The position numbers were made by a program, and so were the translations under genes. This document shows, piece by piece, positions 1 through 7,075 of a stretch of DNA of 39,725 nucleotides. The notes under the pieces are model-generated. The model had not been told where the DNA came from. It saw only the letters and a program-made list of their open reading frames with translations, and made no database searches. Source of the DNA: Actinomycetota bacterium (GTDB lineage Bacteria > Actinomycetota > Actinomycetes > Actinomycetales > Microbacteriaceae); contig JAFDWP010000091.1 of the NCBI GenBank assembly GCA_018268435.1, forward strand, positions 1 to 39,725, in the 5' to 3' direction. How positions within the stretch are numbered: the stretch's first letter is position 1; each line of letters opens with the position of its first letter.

Positions 1-225
1 AACGCGCTCAACGGGGTCACGGTGGCGCCGGAGCACGTCTTCCTCGCCCGCGGCCTGCGCACGGCTTCGGACAGTGCCAGGACGCAGGCCGAGGAGGGCA
101 TCGACGAGATGACGTGGGTGCCGTTCGCCGAGGCGCTGGCGATGATCGCCGACGGCCGCATCACCGACGGCGAGAGCGTCGCCGCGCTCGCCTACGCCGG
201 CATCCGCCTCGGCCGCTTCGCCTGA
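1..225 (+). CDS. Nudix hydrolase, C-terminal part (5' truncated)
   Basis: The gene runs in from the left edge and about 74 residues are visible. The start and the Nudix box lie outside the window. The visible part has HVFLARGL, then an acidic stretch, then a helix ending in DGRITDGESVAAL. This is the usual tail of ADP-ribose pyrophosphatase-like Nudix proteins, which hydrolyse nucleoside diphosphates linked to another moiety. The assignment rests only on this tail, because the catalytic GX5EX7REUXEEXGU box cannot be inspected. It converges with the SDR gene on the other strand across a 43-nt gap. Confidence 0.7.
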   Translation, partial: NALNGVTVAPEHVFLARGLRTASDSARTQAEEGIDEMTWVPFAEALAMIADGRITDGESVAALAYAGIRLGRFA

Positions 226-268
226 GGTTCCACGGGGACGTGGCGCCCTCGGTCGCCGGCGCCGGGAC

Positions 269-1030
269 CTACATGCGGCCGCGACGGGCGATCCGCGTGG
301 ACACCGAGCGCGGGACCAGCCGCGAGCCGGCGATCATGGCCTTGTATCGCAGCGACGGGATGACCACGCCGCGGCCCCGGGCGGCGGCGTGCAGGGCGAC
401 CCGCACCACGTACGGCGCGTCCAGCCACATGAACCGCGGCACACCCTCCTGCCCCGCGGCGAGGCCCATCCGGGAGTGGAAGGTGGTGTGCACGAAGCCG
501 GGGCACACCGCCGTGACGGTGACGCCGTCGGACGCGTACTCGTCGTTCGCCCAGCGGCTGAACCCGATCAGCCACGACTTGCAGGCCGAGTACGTCGACC
601 GCGAGATGAAGCCGGCGGTGGATGCGACGTTGATGATCCGGCCTCCGCGGCCGCGCATCACGCCCAGCGCCGCGTGCATGAGCCGCATCGGCGCCTCGAC
701 GAGCAGCCGCAGGTGGCGCACCTCGTCGGCGATGTCGTTGTCGGCGAAGCGCAGCGGCAGCCCGAATCCGGCGTTGTTCACGAGCATGTCGAGGGGACGA
801 CCGGGATCCGCGATCCGCTGCACGACGTGCCCGACGCCCTCCTCGGTCGCGAGGTCGGCGACGAGCACCTCGACCACGACCCCGTGCTGCGCGCGGAGCT
901 CCGCGGCGAGCGCCTCCAGCGCCTCTTCGGACCGCGCGACGAGCACCAGATCCGCGCCGCGGCCCGCGAGCTGACGGGCGAACTCGGCGCCGAGCCCGGC
1001 GCTGGCGCCGGTGACGAGGGCGGTGGGCAT
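269..1030 (-). CDS. SDR family NAD(P)-dependent oxidoreductase
   Basis: A classical short-chain dehydrogenase/reductase of 253 residues, normal for the family. Visible motifs are the Rossmann glycine motif TGASAGLG (7-14), NNAG (85-88), and a catalytic triad of Ser137, Tyr147 and Lys151 in the YSACK context. The protein should reduce a carbonyl or oxidise an alcohol with NAD(P)(H); the substrate cannot be read from sequence. The ATG at 1030 has a good upstream Shine-Dalgarno (AGGAGG, spacer about 6 nt). It lies just downstream of folA on the same strand (31-nt gap) and may be co-transcribed with thyA-folA. The basic C-terminus (RIARRGRM) is seen in long-chain SDRs but does not identify the substrate. 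Confidence 0.9.
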   Translation of the reverse strand: MPTALVTGASAGLGAEFARQLAGRGADLVLVARSEEALEALAAELRAQHGVVVEVLVADLATEEGVGHVVQRIADPGRPLDMLVNNAGFGLPLRFADNDIADEVRHLRLLVEAPMRLMHAALGVMRGRGGRIINVASTAGFISRSTYSACKSWLIGFSRWANDEYASDGVTVTAVCPGFVHTTFHSRMGLAAGQEGVPRFMWLDAPYVVRVALHAAARGRGVVIPSLRYKAMIAGSRLVPRSVSTRIARRGRM

Positions 1031-1061
1031 GCGGATCCTCCTGTCGGGTCGAGCGGTGCGG

Positions 1062-1547
1062 TCAGCGCCGATAGCCGAGGAAGCGGTAGCGGATCCCGGT
1101 CCTGCTGGTCTCCCACTCCCCCTCGGACAGGAGACGGAAGCCGTCGCGGGAGGGCGCGAACGCGTCGCCGCGGACGTCGAGGTCGAGCTCGGTCACCTCG
1201 AGCCGGTCGGCATCGCCGATCACGGTGCGGAAGACCTCCCCGCCCCCGATCACCCACGCGTCGTCGAGCCCGTCGATCGCCTCCGCCACGGATCCTGCCG
1301 TGCGCACCCCGTCGGCGGACCAGTCCGTCTGCCGGGTGATGACGATGTTCTCCCGTCCGGGCAGCGGACGGAAGCGCTCGGGCAGCGACTCCCAGGTGCG
1401 GCGTCCCATCACGACGGGTGCGCCCAGGGTCACCGCCTTGAAGTGCGCGAGGTCCTCCGGCACGTGCCAGGGCATCGCCCCGCCGGCGCCGATCACGCCG
1501 CCGTGCGCCTCCGCCCAGATGAGCCCGATGCGCGTGCCGTCGATCAC
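1062..1547 (-). CDS. folA: Dihydrofolate reductase
   Basis: A protein of 161 residues that reduces dihydrofolate to tetrahydrofolate with NADPH. The N-terminal block contains [20 protein letters not shown], the DHFR substrate and Met20-loop region, followed by [11 protein letters not shown], the usual NADPH-binding helix motif. The start is GTG at 1547, and GTGA overlaps the thyA stop by 4 nt, so the genes are translationally coupled. Pairing is logical because thymidylate synthase consumes methylene-THF and releases the dihydrofolate that this enzyme recycles. No truncation or odd residue is seen. Confidence 0.96.
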   Translation of the reverse strand: MIDGTRIGLIWAEAHGGVIGAGGAMPWHVPEDLAHFKAVTLGAPVVMGRRTWESLPERFRPLPGRENIVITRQTDWSADGVRTAGSVAEAIDGLDDAWVIGGGEVFRTVIGDADRLEVTELDLDVRGDAFAPSRDGFRLLSEGEWETSRTGIRYRFLGYRR

Positions 1548-2353
1548 ACCGCCACCGCGGCCCGGATCGCGGGGTGGTGCTGGTAGTCCTCGACCGCGAA
1601 GTCCTCGTACGCGTAGTCGAAGATCGTGTCCGGGGTCCGGGTGATCCGCAGCGTCGGGTAGGGGTACGGATCCCGGGTGAGCTGCTCGCGCACCTGCTCG
1701 AGGTGGTTGTCGTAGATGTGGCAGTCACCGCCGGTCCACACGAAGTCGCCCGGCTCGAGGCCGGTCTGCTGCGCCACCATCAGGGTGAGCAGCGCGTACG
1801 ACGCGATGTTGAACGGCACCCCCAGGAACAGGTCGGCGCTGCGCTGGTAGAGCTGGCAGGACAGCCGGCCGTCGGCCACGTAGAACTGGAACAGCGCGTG
1901 GCAGGGCGCCAGCGCCATGTCGGGGATGTCCGCCGGGTTCCATGCGGACACGATGATGCGGCGCGAATCCGGCGAATTGCGGATCTGGTCGATCACCTGC
2001 TGCAGCTGGTCGATGTGGCCGCCGTCGGGCGTCGGCCAGGAGCGCCACTGCACACCGTAGACCGGCCCCAGGTCGCCGTCGGCATCCGCCCACTCGTCCC
2101 AGATGGTGACGCCGTGCTCCTGCAGCCAGCGCACGTTGGAGTCGCCGCGCAGGAACCAGAGCAGCTCGTAGGCGATCGACTTGAAGTGCACGCGCTTGGT
2201 CGTGATGAGCGGGAATCCCTGCGACAGGTCGAAGCGGATCTGACGCCCGAAGACGCTCGTCGTGCCGGTGCCGGTGCGGTCGTCCTTGTGCGTGCCCGTG
2301 GCCAGCACGTCGCGGAGCAGGTCTTCGTACGGCGTGGGGATCGCGGCGGTCAT
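1544..2353 (-). CDS. thyA: Thymidylate synthase (ThyA type)
   Basis: A protein of 269 residues, close to the bacterial ThyA length (264 in E. coli). It methylates dUMP to dTMP using 5,10-methylene-THF. Visible hallmarks are DRTGTGT near the N-terminus (phosphate binding), the catalytic cysteine in [20 protein letters not shown], and the dUMP-binding GDCHIYDNH. The reading frame stays open further upstream, but ATG 2353 is preferred: the protein then begins at [13 protein letters not shown], and TACGCT lies 7 nt before it, fitting a leaderless start. It is the first gene of a thyA-folA operon and is divergent from the thioredoxin-like gene. Confidence 0.97.
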   Translation of the reverse strand: MTAAIPTPYEDLLRDVLATGTHKDDRTGTGTTSVFGRQIRFDLSQGFPLITTKRVHFKSIAYELLWFLRGDSNVRWLQEHGVTIWDEWADADGDLGPVYGVQWRSWPTPDGGHIDQLQQVIDQIRNSPDSRRIIVSAWNPADIPDMALAPCHALFQFYVADGRLSCQLYQRSADLFLGVPFNIASYALLTLMVAQQTGLEPGDFVWTGGDCHIYDNHLEQVREQLTRDPYPYPTLRITRTPDTIFDYAYEDFAVEDYQHHPAIRAAVAV

Positions 2354-2360
2354 GGCTTTC

Positions 2361-2366
2361 AGCGTA
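2361..2366 (-). promoter_or_regulatory. -10 hexamer of thyA (leaderless)
   Basis: On the minus strand this reads TACGCT, 7 nt before the thyA ATG. The predicted transcription start coincides with the start codon, and no Shine-Dalgarno is present. Confidence 0.55.
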
Positions 2367-2472
2367 CCGGCGCCGGTCGGCGCGCGGGTGGTGCGACAGG
2401 CGCCGGGACCAGCCCGCACACCGCACGATGACTTGAATCGTCATATCCGCCCGCCCCAGGGACCCCTCGACG

Positions 2473-2478
2473 TAGCCT
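2473..2478 (+). promoter_or_regulatory. -10 hexamer of the thioredoxin-like gene (leaderless)
   Basis: TAGCCT followed by 6 nt and then ATG. No Shine-Dalgarno sequence is present, so the message probably starts at the A of the ATG. Confidence 0.55.
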
Positions 2479-2484
2479 CGGACC

Positions 2485-2919
2485 ATGTCCCTGCCGATCG
2501 CCCTCGTCGTGGCTGCCGCACTGCTCGCCGCGACGGTGCTCGTCGGGGTCCTGCTGCGCCGGCGGGACGGCCGCGCGGTGCCGGTGCACGGCGACCATCA
2601 GGTGGATCCGGCCGACCTCCTGCGGCCCCTCGGCGCGCACGCGACGCTCGTGCAGTTCAGCACCGAGTTCTGCGCGCGCTGCCCGCAGGTGCGTCGCATG
2701 CTCGGCGGCATCGCCGCGGAGCACCCTGGCGTCGCGCACGCCGAGGTCGATCTCACCGCGCGGGCCGACCTCGCCGCACGCTACAAGGTGCTGTCCACCC
2801 CGACGGTGCTCGTCGTCGATCCGGACGGCCGCATCCGCTCCCGCTTCACCGGCGTGCCCGCCCGCGCCGATCTGCTGACGGCGCTCGACGCCGCGCGTCC
2901 CCTGGAGGCCCGTTCATGA
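2485..2919 (+). CDS. Membrane-anchored thioredoxin-family protein
   Basis: A protein of 144 residues. An N-terminal hydrophobic segment (about residues 4-23) ends in RRR and acts as a membrane anchor or signal. A thioredoxin fold follows, with the redox motif CARC in the context FSTEFCARCPQVRR and the cis-proline loop LSTPTVLVVD. The Cys-Ala-Arg-Cys pair and the membrane segment suggest a membrane-associated thiol-disulfide oxidoreductase; which face of the membrane it occupies is not clear. The stop overlaps the next gene (ATGA), whose product is a DUF4395 membrane protein with its own CxxC, and an OsmC-type peroxidase follows. This looks like a small thiol-redox module. The electron donor and client proteins are unknown. 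Confidence 0.85.
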   Translation: MSLPIALVVAAALLAATVLVGVLLRRRDGRAVPVHGDHQVDPADLLRPLGAHATLVQFSTEFCARCPQVRRMLGGIAAEHPGVAHAEVDLTARADLAARYKVLSTPTVLVVDPDGRIRSRFTGVPARADLLTALDAARPLEARS

Positions 2920-3377
2920 CCGCTCCCGCCGGCATCGACCCCCGCGGCCCGCGTTTCGCCGCGTGGATCACGTCCGTCCTGCTCCTGGTGGCGACGGTGC
3001 TGGGTCTCGCCCGGATCCCGCTGCCCGCGTTCCTGCTCACCCTCGTGATCGCCCTCCTCTTCGTGTGGGGCGTGCTGTCGCCGCGCACGCAGCCGTGGAG
3101 CGTGCTGTTCCGCACCCTGGTGCGTCCGCGACTGTCGGCCCCGAGCGAGCTCGAGGATCCGCGTCCGCCGCGCTTCGCCCAGGGCGTCGGGCTGTTCGTG
3201 GTGACGATCGGGCTGCTGCTGCACCTGATCGGAGTGCCGTGGGCGCTGCCGATCGCGACCGCGATGGCGTTCGTCGCGGCCTTCCTGAACGCCGCGTTCG
3301 GGCTGTGCCTGGGCTGCCAGCTGTACCTGCTGCTGCAGCGCGCCGGCGTCCTCGGCCGCACTCCACGACTTCCCTGA
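2916..3377 (+). CDS. DUF4395 domain membrane protein
   Basis: A protein of 153 residues. ATG 2916 overlaps the stop of the thioredoxin-like gene by 4 nt. The N-terminal half has two hydrophobic segments (about residues 15-33 and 37-55). A cytoplasmic-looking stretch with FRTLVRPRL and PPRFAQGVG follows, then two more hydrophobic segments. The last transmembrane stretch carries AAFGLCLGCQLYLL, a CxxC inside the membrane typical of the DUF4395 family. Known neighbours of DUF4395 genes are thioredoxin-like and rhodanese genes, as here. Inference: it exchanges electrons or disulfides with the thioredoxin-like protein across the membrane. The biochemical function of the family is not established to my knowledge. 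Confidence 0.85.
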   Translation: MTAPAGIDPRGPRFAAWITSVLLLVATVLGLARIPLPAFLLTLVIALLFVWGVLSPRTQPWSVLFRTLVRPRLSAPSELEDPRPPRFAQGVGLFVVTIGLLLHLIGVPWALPIATAMAFVAAFLNAAFGLCLGCQLYLLLQRAGVLGRTPRLP

Positions 3378-3406
3378 AAGCAGGGGCGCCGCGGCGACCC
3401 GCTCGA

Positions 3407-3412
3407 TAGGCT
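3407..3412 (+). promoter_or_regulatory. Probable -10 hexamer of the OsmC gene
   Basis: TAGGCT, with the predicted transcript start near 3419. That leaves a leader of about 23 nt carrying the Shine-Dalgarno GGAGGA before ATG 3442. The OsmC gene may therefore have its own leadered promoter in addition to read-through from the upstream pair. Confidence 0.4.
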
Positions 3413-3441
3413 GGCCTCTCATCCACTGATCGGAGGATCCC

Positions 3442-3867
3442 ATGTCCGTCACCAGCGAAGCCGCAGCCACGTGGACCGGAAGTCTCATCGAGGGTGAGGG
3501 CTCGGTCTCGTTCTCCTCCTCGCACCTGGGCACGTTCCCGCTGAACTGGAAGGCGCGTTCGGAGGGATCCGAGACGACCACCACGCCCGAGGAGCTCATC
3601 GCCGCCGCGCACTCCTCCTGCTTCAGCATGGCGCTCTCGCACGCGCTGGCCGGCAACGGCACCCCCGCCGAGCGCGTGAACACCACCGCATCCGTGACGT
3701 TCAAGCCCGGCGTCGGCATCACCGGCAGCCACCTCAACGTGAACGCCTCCGTGCCCGGCCTCGACGCGGAGACGTTCCAGCGCCTCGCGCAGGAGGCCAA
3801 GACCGGGTGCCCCGTGTCGGCGGCGCTCTCCGGCATCGAGATCACGCTCGAGGCCACCCTGGCCTGA
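3442..3867 (+). CDS. OsmC family peroxiredoxin
   Basis: A protein of 141 residues, the usual size of OsmC/Ohr proteins, which reduce organic hydroperoxides with a two-cysteine mechanism. Both cysteines are visible: HSSCFSMAL near residue 58 (peroxidatic region) and KTGCPVSAALSG near residue 123 (resolving cysteine). The N-terminus (about residues 10-45) matches the OsmC pattern in which the protein is dosed against a WKARSEGSETTTTPEELIAA type stretch. ATG 3442 has a clear Shine-Dalgarno (GGAGGA, spacer about 5 nt). It follows the thioredoxin/DUF4395 pair and is followed by a strong hairpin, so the three genes form a thiol and peroxide defence group. Confidence 0.93.
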   Translation: MSVTSEAAATWTGSLIEGEGSVSFSSSHLGTFPLNWKARSEGSETTTTPEELIAAAHSSCFSMALSHALAGNGTPAERVNTTASVTFKPGVGITGSHLNVNASVPGLDAETFQRLAQEAKTGCPVSAALSGIEITLEATLA

Positions 3868-3880
3868 GTCCCGCAGTCTT

Positions 3881-3917
3881 CGAAGGGCCGTGTCTCCCCC
3901 GGAGATGCGGCCCTTCG
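3881..3917. terminator. Bidirectional hairpin terminator between convergent genes
   Basis: The arms CGAAGGGCCG (3881-3890) and CGGCCCTTCG (3908-3917) pair perfectly. Inside them a second stem is formed by TCTCC and GGAGA. It lies between the convergent OsmC gene and the small membrane protein gene. There is no clear T-tract, which is common in high-GC actinobacteria. Confidence 0.7.
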
Positions 3918-3951
3918 GCGTCCGCGGGGCCGACCCCCGCGTGGACGGGCG

Positions 3952-4386
3952 CTACTTGGCCAGGCGGATCGCGGCGCGGATCGCGGCGCGTGCGTCCTTA
4001 CGATGCCCGGCCGCGTCCTGCACGACGCCGAGGCGGTACTGTGCGCGCCAGTCGGCCGGCTCCGCGGCGGCCGCGGAACCGTACTCCGTGATCAGGCGAT
4101 CGGCGTCCTCGGGGAGCAGGCGACCGTTCGGGCGCATGTCCTCCGGCGCCTCCGGCATGCCGCCCTCGGCGTCGAGCTCACGGCCGAGGCGGTCGGCGGC
4201 AATCCCGAACTGCAGCTCCCGCACGAGCGCCCACGCGCCGATCAGCGGCATCACGAGCAGCGCGACGCCCATCGTGATCCCCAGCGCCTGACCCGAGCCG
4301 AGCAGCACCACGGCACGCCAGCCGACCAGCGCGATGTACAGCACGAGGAGCACGGCCATGACGGCGACGCCGATGCGGGATCCCAT
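3952..4386 (-). CDS. Small membrane protein with TPR-like C-terminus
   Basis: A protein of 144 residues. Two N-terminal transmembrane segments (about residues 6-30 and 35-55) are followed by a hydrophilic region. The C-terminal about 45 residues (DWRAQYRLGVVQDAAGHRKDARAA) resemble a single tetratricopeptide-like helical hairpin. The initiation context favours ATG 4386: TAGGAT lies 6 nt before it, and the spacer GGAGGG could act as a Shine-Dalgarno if the message starts upstream. No enzymatic motif is seen and I cannot name a function. The arrangement of two membrane helices plus a helical repeat suggests a membrane-associated scaffold or assembly factor (weak inference). Confidence 0.75.
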   Translation of the reverse strand: MGSRIGVAVMAVLLVLYIALVGWRAVVLLGSGQALGITMGVALLVMPLIGAWALVRELQFGIAADRLGRELDAEGGMPEAPEDMRPNGRLLPEDADRLITEYGSAAAAEPADWRAQYRLGVVQDAAGHRKDARAAIRAAIRLAK

Positions 4387-4392
4387 CCCTCC

Positions 4393-4398
4393 ATCCTA
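4393..4398 (-). promoter_or_regulatory. -10 hexamer of the small membrane protein gene
   Basis: The minus strand reads TAGGAT, 6 nt before ATG 4386. This is the same spacing as at the other leaderless starts in the window. Confidence 0.5.
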
Positions 4399-4427
4399 GG
4401 TCGGCGGCCATCGCCGGCGGCTGCAGA

Positions 4428-5174
4428 CTATGCGCGCGGCCGGATCCCCAGGTCGATGACGTTCTCCAGGCCCACGACCACACCGCGGAGGTCGCGCGCA
4501 TAGGGCAGCGCGAGGCGGATGCCCGGGGCGTAGGCGGCCGCAGGCTGCACGGTGTCGTGCACGATCGTCAGCGACTCGCCCGCACCGGAGAGGATGACCT
4601 CCTGCTTCGCGATCACGCCGGGCCGGCGCAGCGAGTGCACGGGGACGCCGGCGACCTGCTGCCCGCGGGCGCGCTGGTCGACGTGCGGCGCGTCCACGGG
4701 GCCCTGCTCGGCGCGGGCCGCGGCGACGAGTTCGGCCGTGCGCACGGCGGTGCCGCTGGGCGAGTCGATCTTCGTGTGCTGGTGCGCTTCGATGATCTCG
4801 ACGGATCCGAAGAACGGGGCAGCCAGGGCGGCGAGGGCGGTGCCCAGCACGGATCCCAGGGAGAAGTTCGGCACGAACAGGGCACCCGTCTCCGCCGCCT
4901 CGATGGCGGGGCGGACCTGCGCGATCCGGTCGGCGGACCATCCGGACGTGGCGACCAGGAGGTTGATGCCCCGGTCGGTCGCTGCGCGCACGATCTCGAC
5001 GCTGGAGGCAGGCGTGGTCGCGTCGACCACGAGGTCCGCGCCGTCGAGCTCGTCCAGGGTGCTGTTCGACCCCAGCACCGATGCGACCTCGAATCCGGGA
5101 AGCGCCGTGATCACGTCGCCGATGATGGTCCCGAGCTTGCCGGAGGCGCCCACCAGGGCCACACGCGTCGTCAT
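4428..5174 (-). CDS. dapB: 4-hydroxy-tetrahydrodipicolinate reductase
   Basis: A protein of 248 residues, normal for DapB. It catalyses the NAD(P)H-dependent reduction step of the diaminopimelate/lysine pathway, needed for peptidoglycan and lysine. Motifs are the N-terminal VALVGASGKLG nucleotide-binding loop, DATTPAS, VATSGW, the catalytic HQHTKIDSPSGTA (His-His and the Lys that binds substrate) and GVIAKQEVILS. The start could be GTG 5180 (residues MHMTTR) or ATG 5174. ATG 5174 is chosen because TAGACT ends exactly 6 nt before it, as at the leaderless genes in this window. It is monocistronic as far as can be seen, with 41 nt to the next gene. Confidence 0.95.
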   Translation of the reverse strand: MTTRVALVGASGKLGTIIGDVITALPGFEVASVLGSNSTLDELDGADLVVDATTPASSVEIVRAATDRGINLLVATSGWSADRIAQVRPAIEAAETGALFVPNFSLGSVLGTALAALAAPFFGSVEIIEAHQHTKIDSPSGTAVRTAELVAAARAEQGPVDAPHVDQRARGQQVAGVPVHSLRRPGVIAKQEVILSGAGESLTIVHDTVQPAAAYAPGIRLALPYARDLRGVVVGLENVIDLGIRPRA

Positions 5175-5180
5175 GTGCAC

Positions 5181-5186
5181 AGTCTA
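5181..5186 (-). promoter_or_regulatory. -10 hexamer of dapB; decides the start codon
   Basis: The minus strand reads TAGACT, then 6 nt (GTGCAC), then ATG 5174. The GTG immediately after the hexamer would lie upstream of the expected transcript start, so ATG 5174 is the likely initiator. Confidence 0.5.
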
Positions 5187-5265
5187 TTCAGGGCGGCCGA
5201 TGCCGCCCCGCCGCGCAGCCGTCGCCGGCCGGGGTGTGCAGTGCCGCACGGGGCGTGCGGTCGAT

Positions 5266-5271
5266 TAGCGT
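5266..5271 (+). promoter_or_regulatory. -10 hexamer of the GNAT gene (leaderless)
   Basis: TAGCGT, then 6 nt, then ATG 5278. No Shine-Dalgarno is present between them. Confidence 0.55.
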
Positions 5272-5277
5272 CGGAGC

Positions 5278-5754
5278 ATGCCCACGTTCCGCATCGCGTC
5301 CCCCGAGGACGTCGACGCCCATGCCGTGCTCGTCGACTACTTCACGCTGCGTGCGGCGGAGTTCCCCGGCGGGTCGTACACCCCCGCGTATCCGACGGCG
5401 ACGGCGTTCCTGCCTCCGGACGGCGTCTTCCTCCTTCTCGAGGACGAGGGCGCGATCTTCGGCTGCGGCGGGTTCCGGCGCATCGCGTCGGCGGACGAGG
5501 CCGACGTGTTCGAGGTGAAGCACGTCTTCCTGCGCCCGGAGACCCGCGGACGAGGCTGGGGTCGGCTGCTGCTGGACGAGCTGGAGCGCCGCGCCCGCGA
5601 CGTCGGCGCCCGCGCTCTCGTGCTCGATACGCACCACACCCTCGAGGCGGCGGGCCACCTGTATCGCCGCAGCGGCTTCGCCGAGATCCCCCGCTACAAC
5701 GACAACCCCAACGCGACCCGGTGGTACCGCAAGGATCTGGAGACGCCCGCATGA
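5278..5754 (+). CDS. GNAT family N-acetyltransferase
   Basis: A protein of 158 residues with the GNAT fold. The acetyl-CoA pyrophosphate-binding motif A is seen as VFLRPETRGRGWGRLLLDEL (R/Q-x-x-G-x-G), and the C-terminal motif B ends in YRRSGFAEIPRYNDNPNATRWYRK. Family knowledge: the enzyme transfers acetyl from acetyl-CoA to an amine. The substrate cannot be inferred. The ATGA overlap with the next gene couples it to a pyrimidine-dimer glycosylase-type protein. No functional link is established; it may be simple co-transcription. Confidence 0.9.
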   Translation: MPTFRIASPEDVDAHAVLVDYFTLRAAEFPGGSYTPAYPTATAFLPPDGVFLLLEDEGAIFGCGGFRRIASADEADVFEVKHVFLRPETRGRGWGRLLLDELERRARDVGARALVLDTHHTLEAAGHLYRRSGFAEIPRYNDNPNATRWYRKDLETPA

Positions 5755-6185
5755 GGCTGTGGTCCGTGCATCCCCGCCACTACGACCGGCAGGCGCTGAC
5801 CGCGTGCTGGCGCGAGGGACTGCTCGCCCAGGCCGTCATCGCGGATCCGACGCGGCGCGGCTATGCGCATCATCCGCAGCTGCAGCGCTTCCGCGCGACC
5901 CGCGATCCGGTCGCCGCGATCGGGGACTACCTGTCCGCCGTGGTCGACGAGGCGGACGCGCGCGGGTACCGGTTCGCCAGGGAGAAGATCCTCCGGACCG
6001 GTCCCGTGGAACGGATCCCCCTCCCCCGCGGCCAGCTCGAGTACGAGTGGGGGCATCTGCTCCGCAAGCTGGAGGTGCGCACACCGGCCCTGTGGGAGCG
6101 GTGGCACGCCGTGCCGCTGCCGGACCCGCACCCGCTGTTCACGGTCGTGGACGGTCCGATCGCGGACTGGGAGCGGGTCCGCTGA
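5751..6185 (+). CDS. Pyrimidine dimer DNA glycosylase / endonuclease V family
   Basis: A protein of 144 residues, similar in length to T4 endonuclease V (138). It begins MRLWSVHPRHYDRQ, the usual start of bacterial members, and contains ACWREGLLAQA. The Glu of CWRE (residue 22) aligns with catalytic Glu23 of the T4 enzyme, whose other catalytic group is the N-terminal amine after Met removal. Known function of the family: it cleaves the glycosyl bond at UV-induced cyclobutane pyrimidine dimers and nicks the abasic site. ATG 5751 overlaps the GNAT stop (ATGA). Substrate specificity in bacterial homologues is not well tested, so UV repair is an inference. Confidence 0.85.
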   Translation: MRLWSVHPRHYDRQALTACWREGLLAQAVIADPTRRGYAHHPQLQRFRATRDPVAAIGDYLSAVVDEADARGYRFAREKILRTGPVERIPLPRGQLEYEWGHLLRKLEVRTPALWERWHAVPLPDPHPLFTVVDGPIADWERVR

Positions 6186-6215
6186 GCCCGGGCCGCCCCC
6201 AGGCCCTCCTCGCAC

Positions 6216-6302
6216 CGTCACGATCAGCACACGATGCGACGATCAGCACACGGATCCGACGATCTCGTGTGCTGATCGTCACAGGGTGTGCAGATCGTCA
6301 CG
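6216..6302. repeat. Nested inverted-repeat element (four related copies)
   Basis: Four copies of a motif of about 14-17 nt lie in the gap between two convergent genes. Two are in direct orientation (ACGATCAGCACACG-like at 6218-6234 and 6239-6252) and two are inverted (6266-6279 and about 6286-6302). The inner pair ACGATCAGCACACG / CGTGTGCTGATCGT is a perfect 14-bp stem whose loop contains a smaller GATC...GATC stem. The outer pair matches with two differences. This resembles a REP/BIME-like extragenic palindrome. It may also serve as a bidirectional transcription stop for the endonuclease V and phosphatase genes. Confidence 0.75.
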
Positions 6303-6345
6303 CCAAGCGCCGCGCGACAAACGCGGTCCGTCGACGAAGGGTGGC

Positions 6346-6948
6346 TCAGGCCGGGAGCGGATCCGGCAGACCCGTGCGCAACTCGACCGGCAGGTGGCTG
6401 AGGTCGTTGTGCGCGAGCAGGCTCCACGGGCGGCCCTGCTTCTGCGAGATCACGGTGAGGCCGCAGTTCGCCTGGTTGAGGGTCATCCAGCGCCACTCCG
6501 GCGACTCCAGCACCTCGCGCACGAACCAGCTGATGACGAAATTGTGCGTGATGAGCACCTCGTGCACATCCCCGGGCTTGCGCACCAGGAACTCGTTGAC
6601 CGCGTCGGCCATCTGCGCCCGGCCCGCCTCGATCTCCGCATCCGTGACGGATCCGAAGAACGGCTCGAACGCGGCGGGGGTGTCCTCCGTCATGCCCGTG
6701 GGGATGCAGTCGAACAGCAGCGCGGAGGGCTCCGCCTCGACCGAGGGGATGCGCTCCGAGATCGCCCGCGCGGTCTCGGCGGCGCGCAGCAGCGGCGAGT
6801 GCCAGATCGCGTCCAGCGGAAGGCCGGAGAGCCGGTCGGCGATGAGCTCCGCCTGGCGCCGCCCCCGTGGTGAGAGTGGTCCATCGGCGAGCCCGTGCTC
6901 GGCGTCCTGATGTTCACCGTGCCGGACCAGATAGATGTAATGCGTCAC
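6346..6948 (-). CDS. Histidine phosphatase (phosphoglycerate mutase-like) family
   Basis: A protein of 200 residues with the N-terminal catalytic motif LVRHGEH (phospho-accepting His) and a second active-site His in VLITHNFVISWFV. A conserved internal Arg/Glu region lies around HSPLLRAAETARAI. Histidine phosphatases act on phosphorylated small molecules or proteins; the substrate here is unknown. GTG 6948 is preferred because the protein then begins MTHYIYLVRHGE, as is usual, with a GAGG Shine-Dalgarno about 10 nt upstream. An in-frame TTG at 6969 would add seven residues and is less likely. It converges with the endonuclease V gene across the nested inverted-repeat element. Confidence 0.87.
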   Translation of the reverse strand: MTHYIYLVRHGEHQDAEHGLADGPLSPRGRRQAELIADRLSGLPLDAIWHSPLLRAAETARAISERIPSVEAEPSALLFDCIPTGMTEDTPAAFEPFFGSVTDAEIEAGRAQMADAVNEFLVRKPGDVHEVLITHNFVISWFVREVLESPEWRWMTLNQANCGLTVISQKQGRPWSLLAHNDLSHLPVELRTGLPDPLPA

Positions 6949-7075
6949 GACCGCTCGCCTCGTCCTCAATGCTCTGGCTCTCGCTCCAGCCTATGCCACG
7001 CCGACGACGGTGCCCCGTCCGCATCGTGGCATGGCGGAACACCCGGGTCGCCGGGCGCCTCATACGGGCCCGTGG

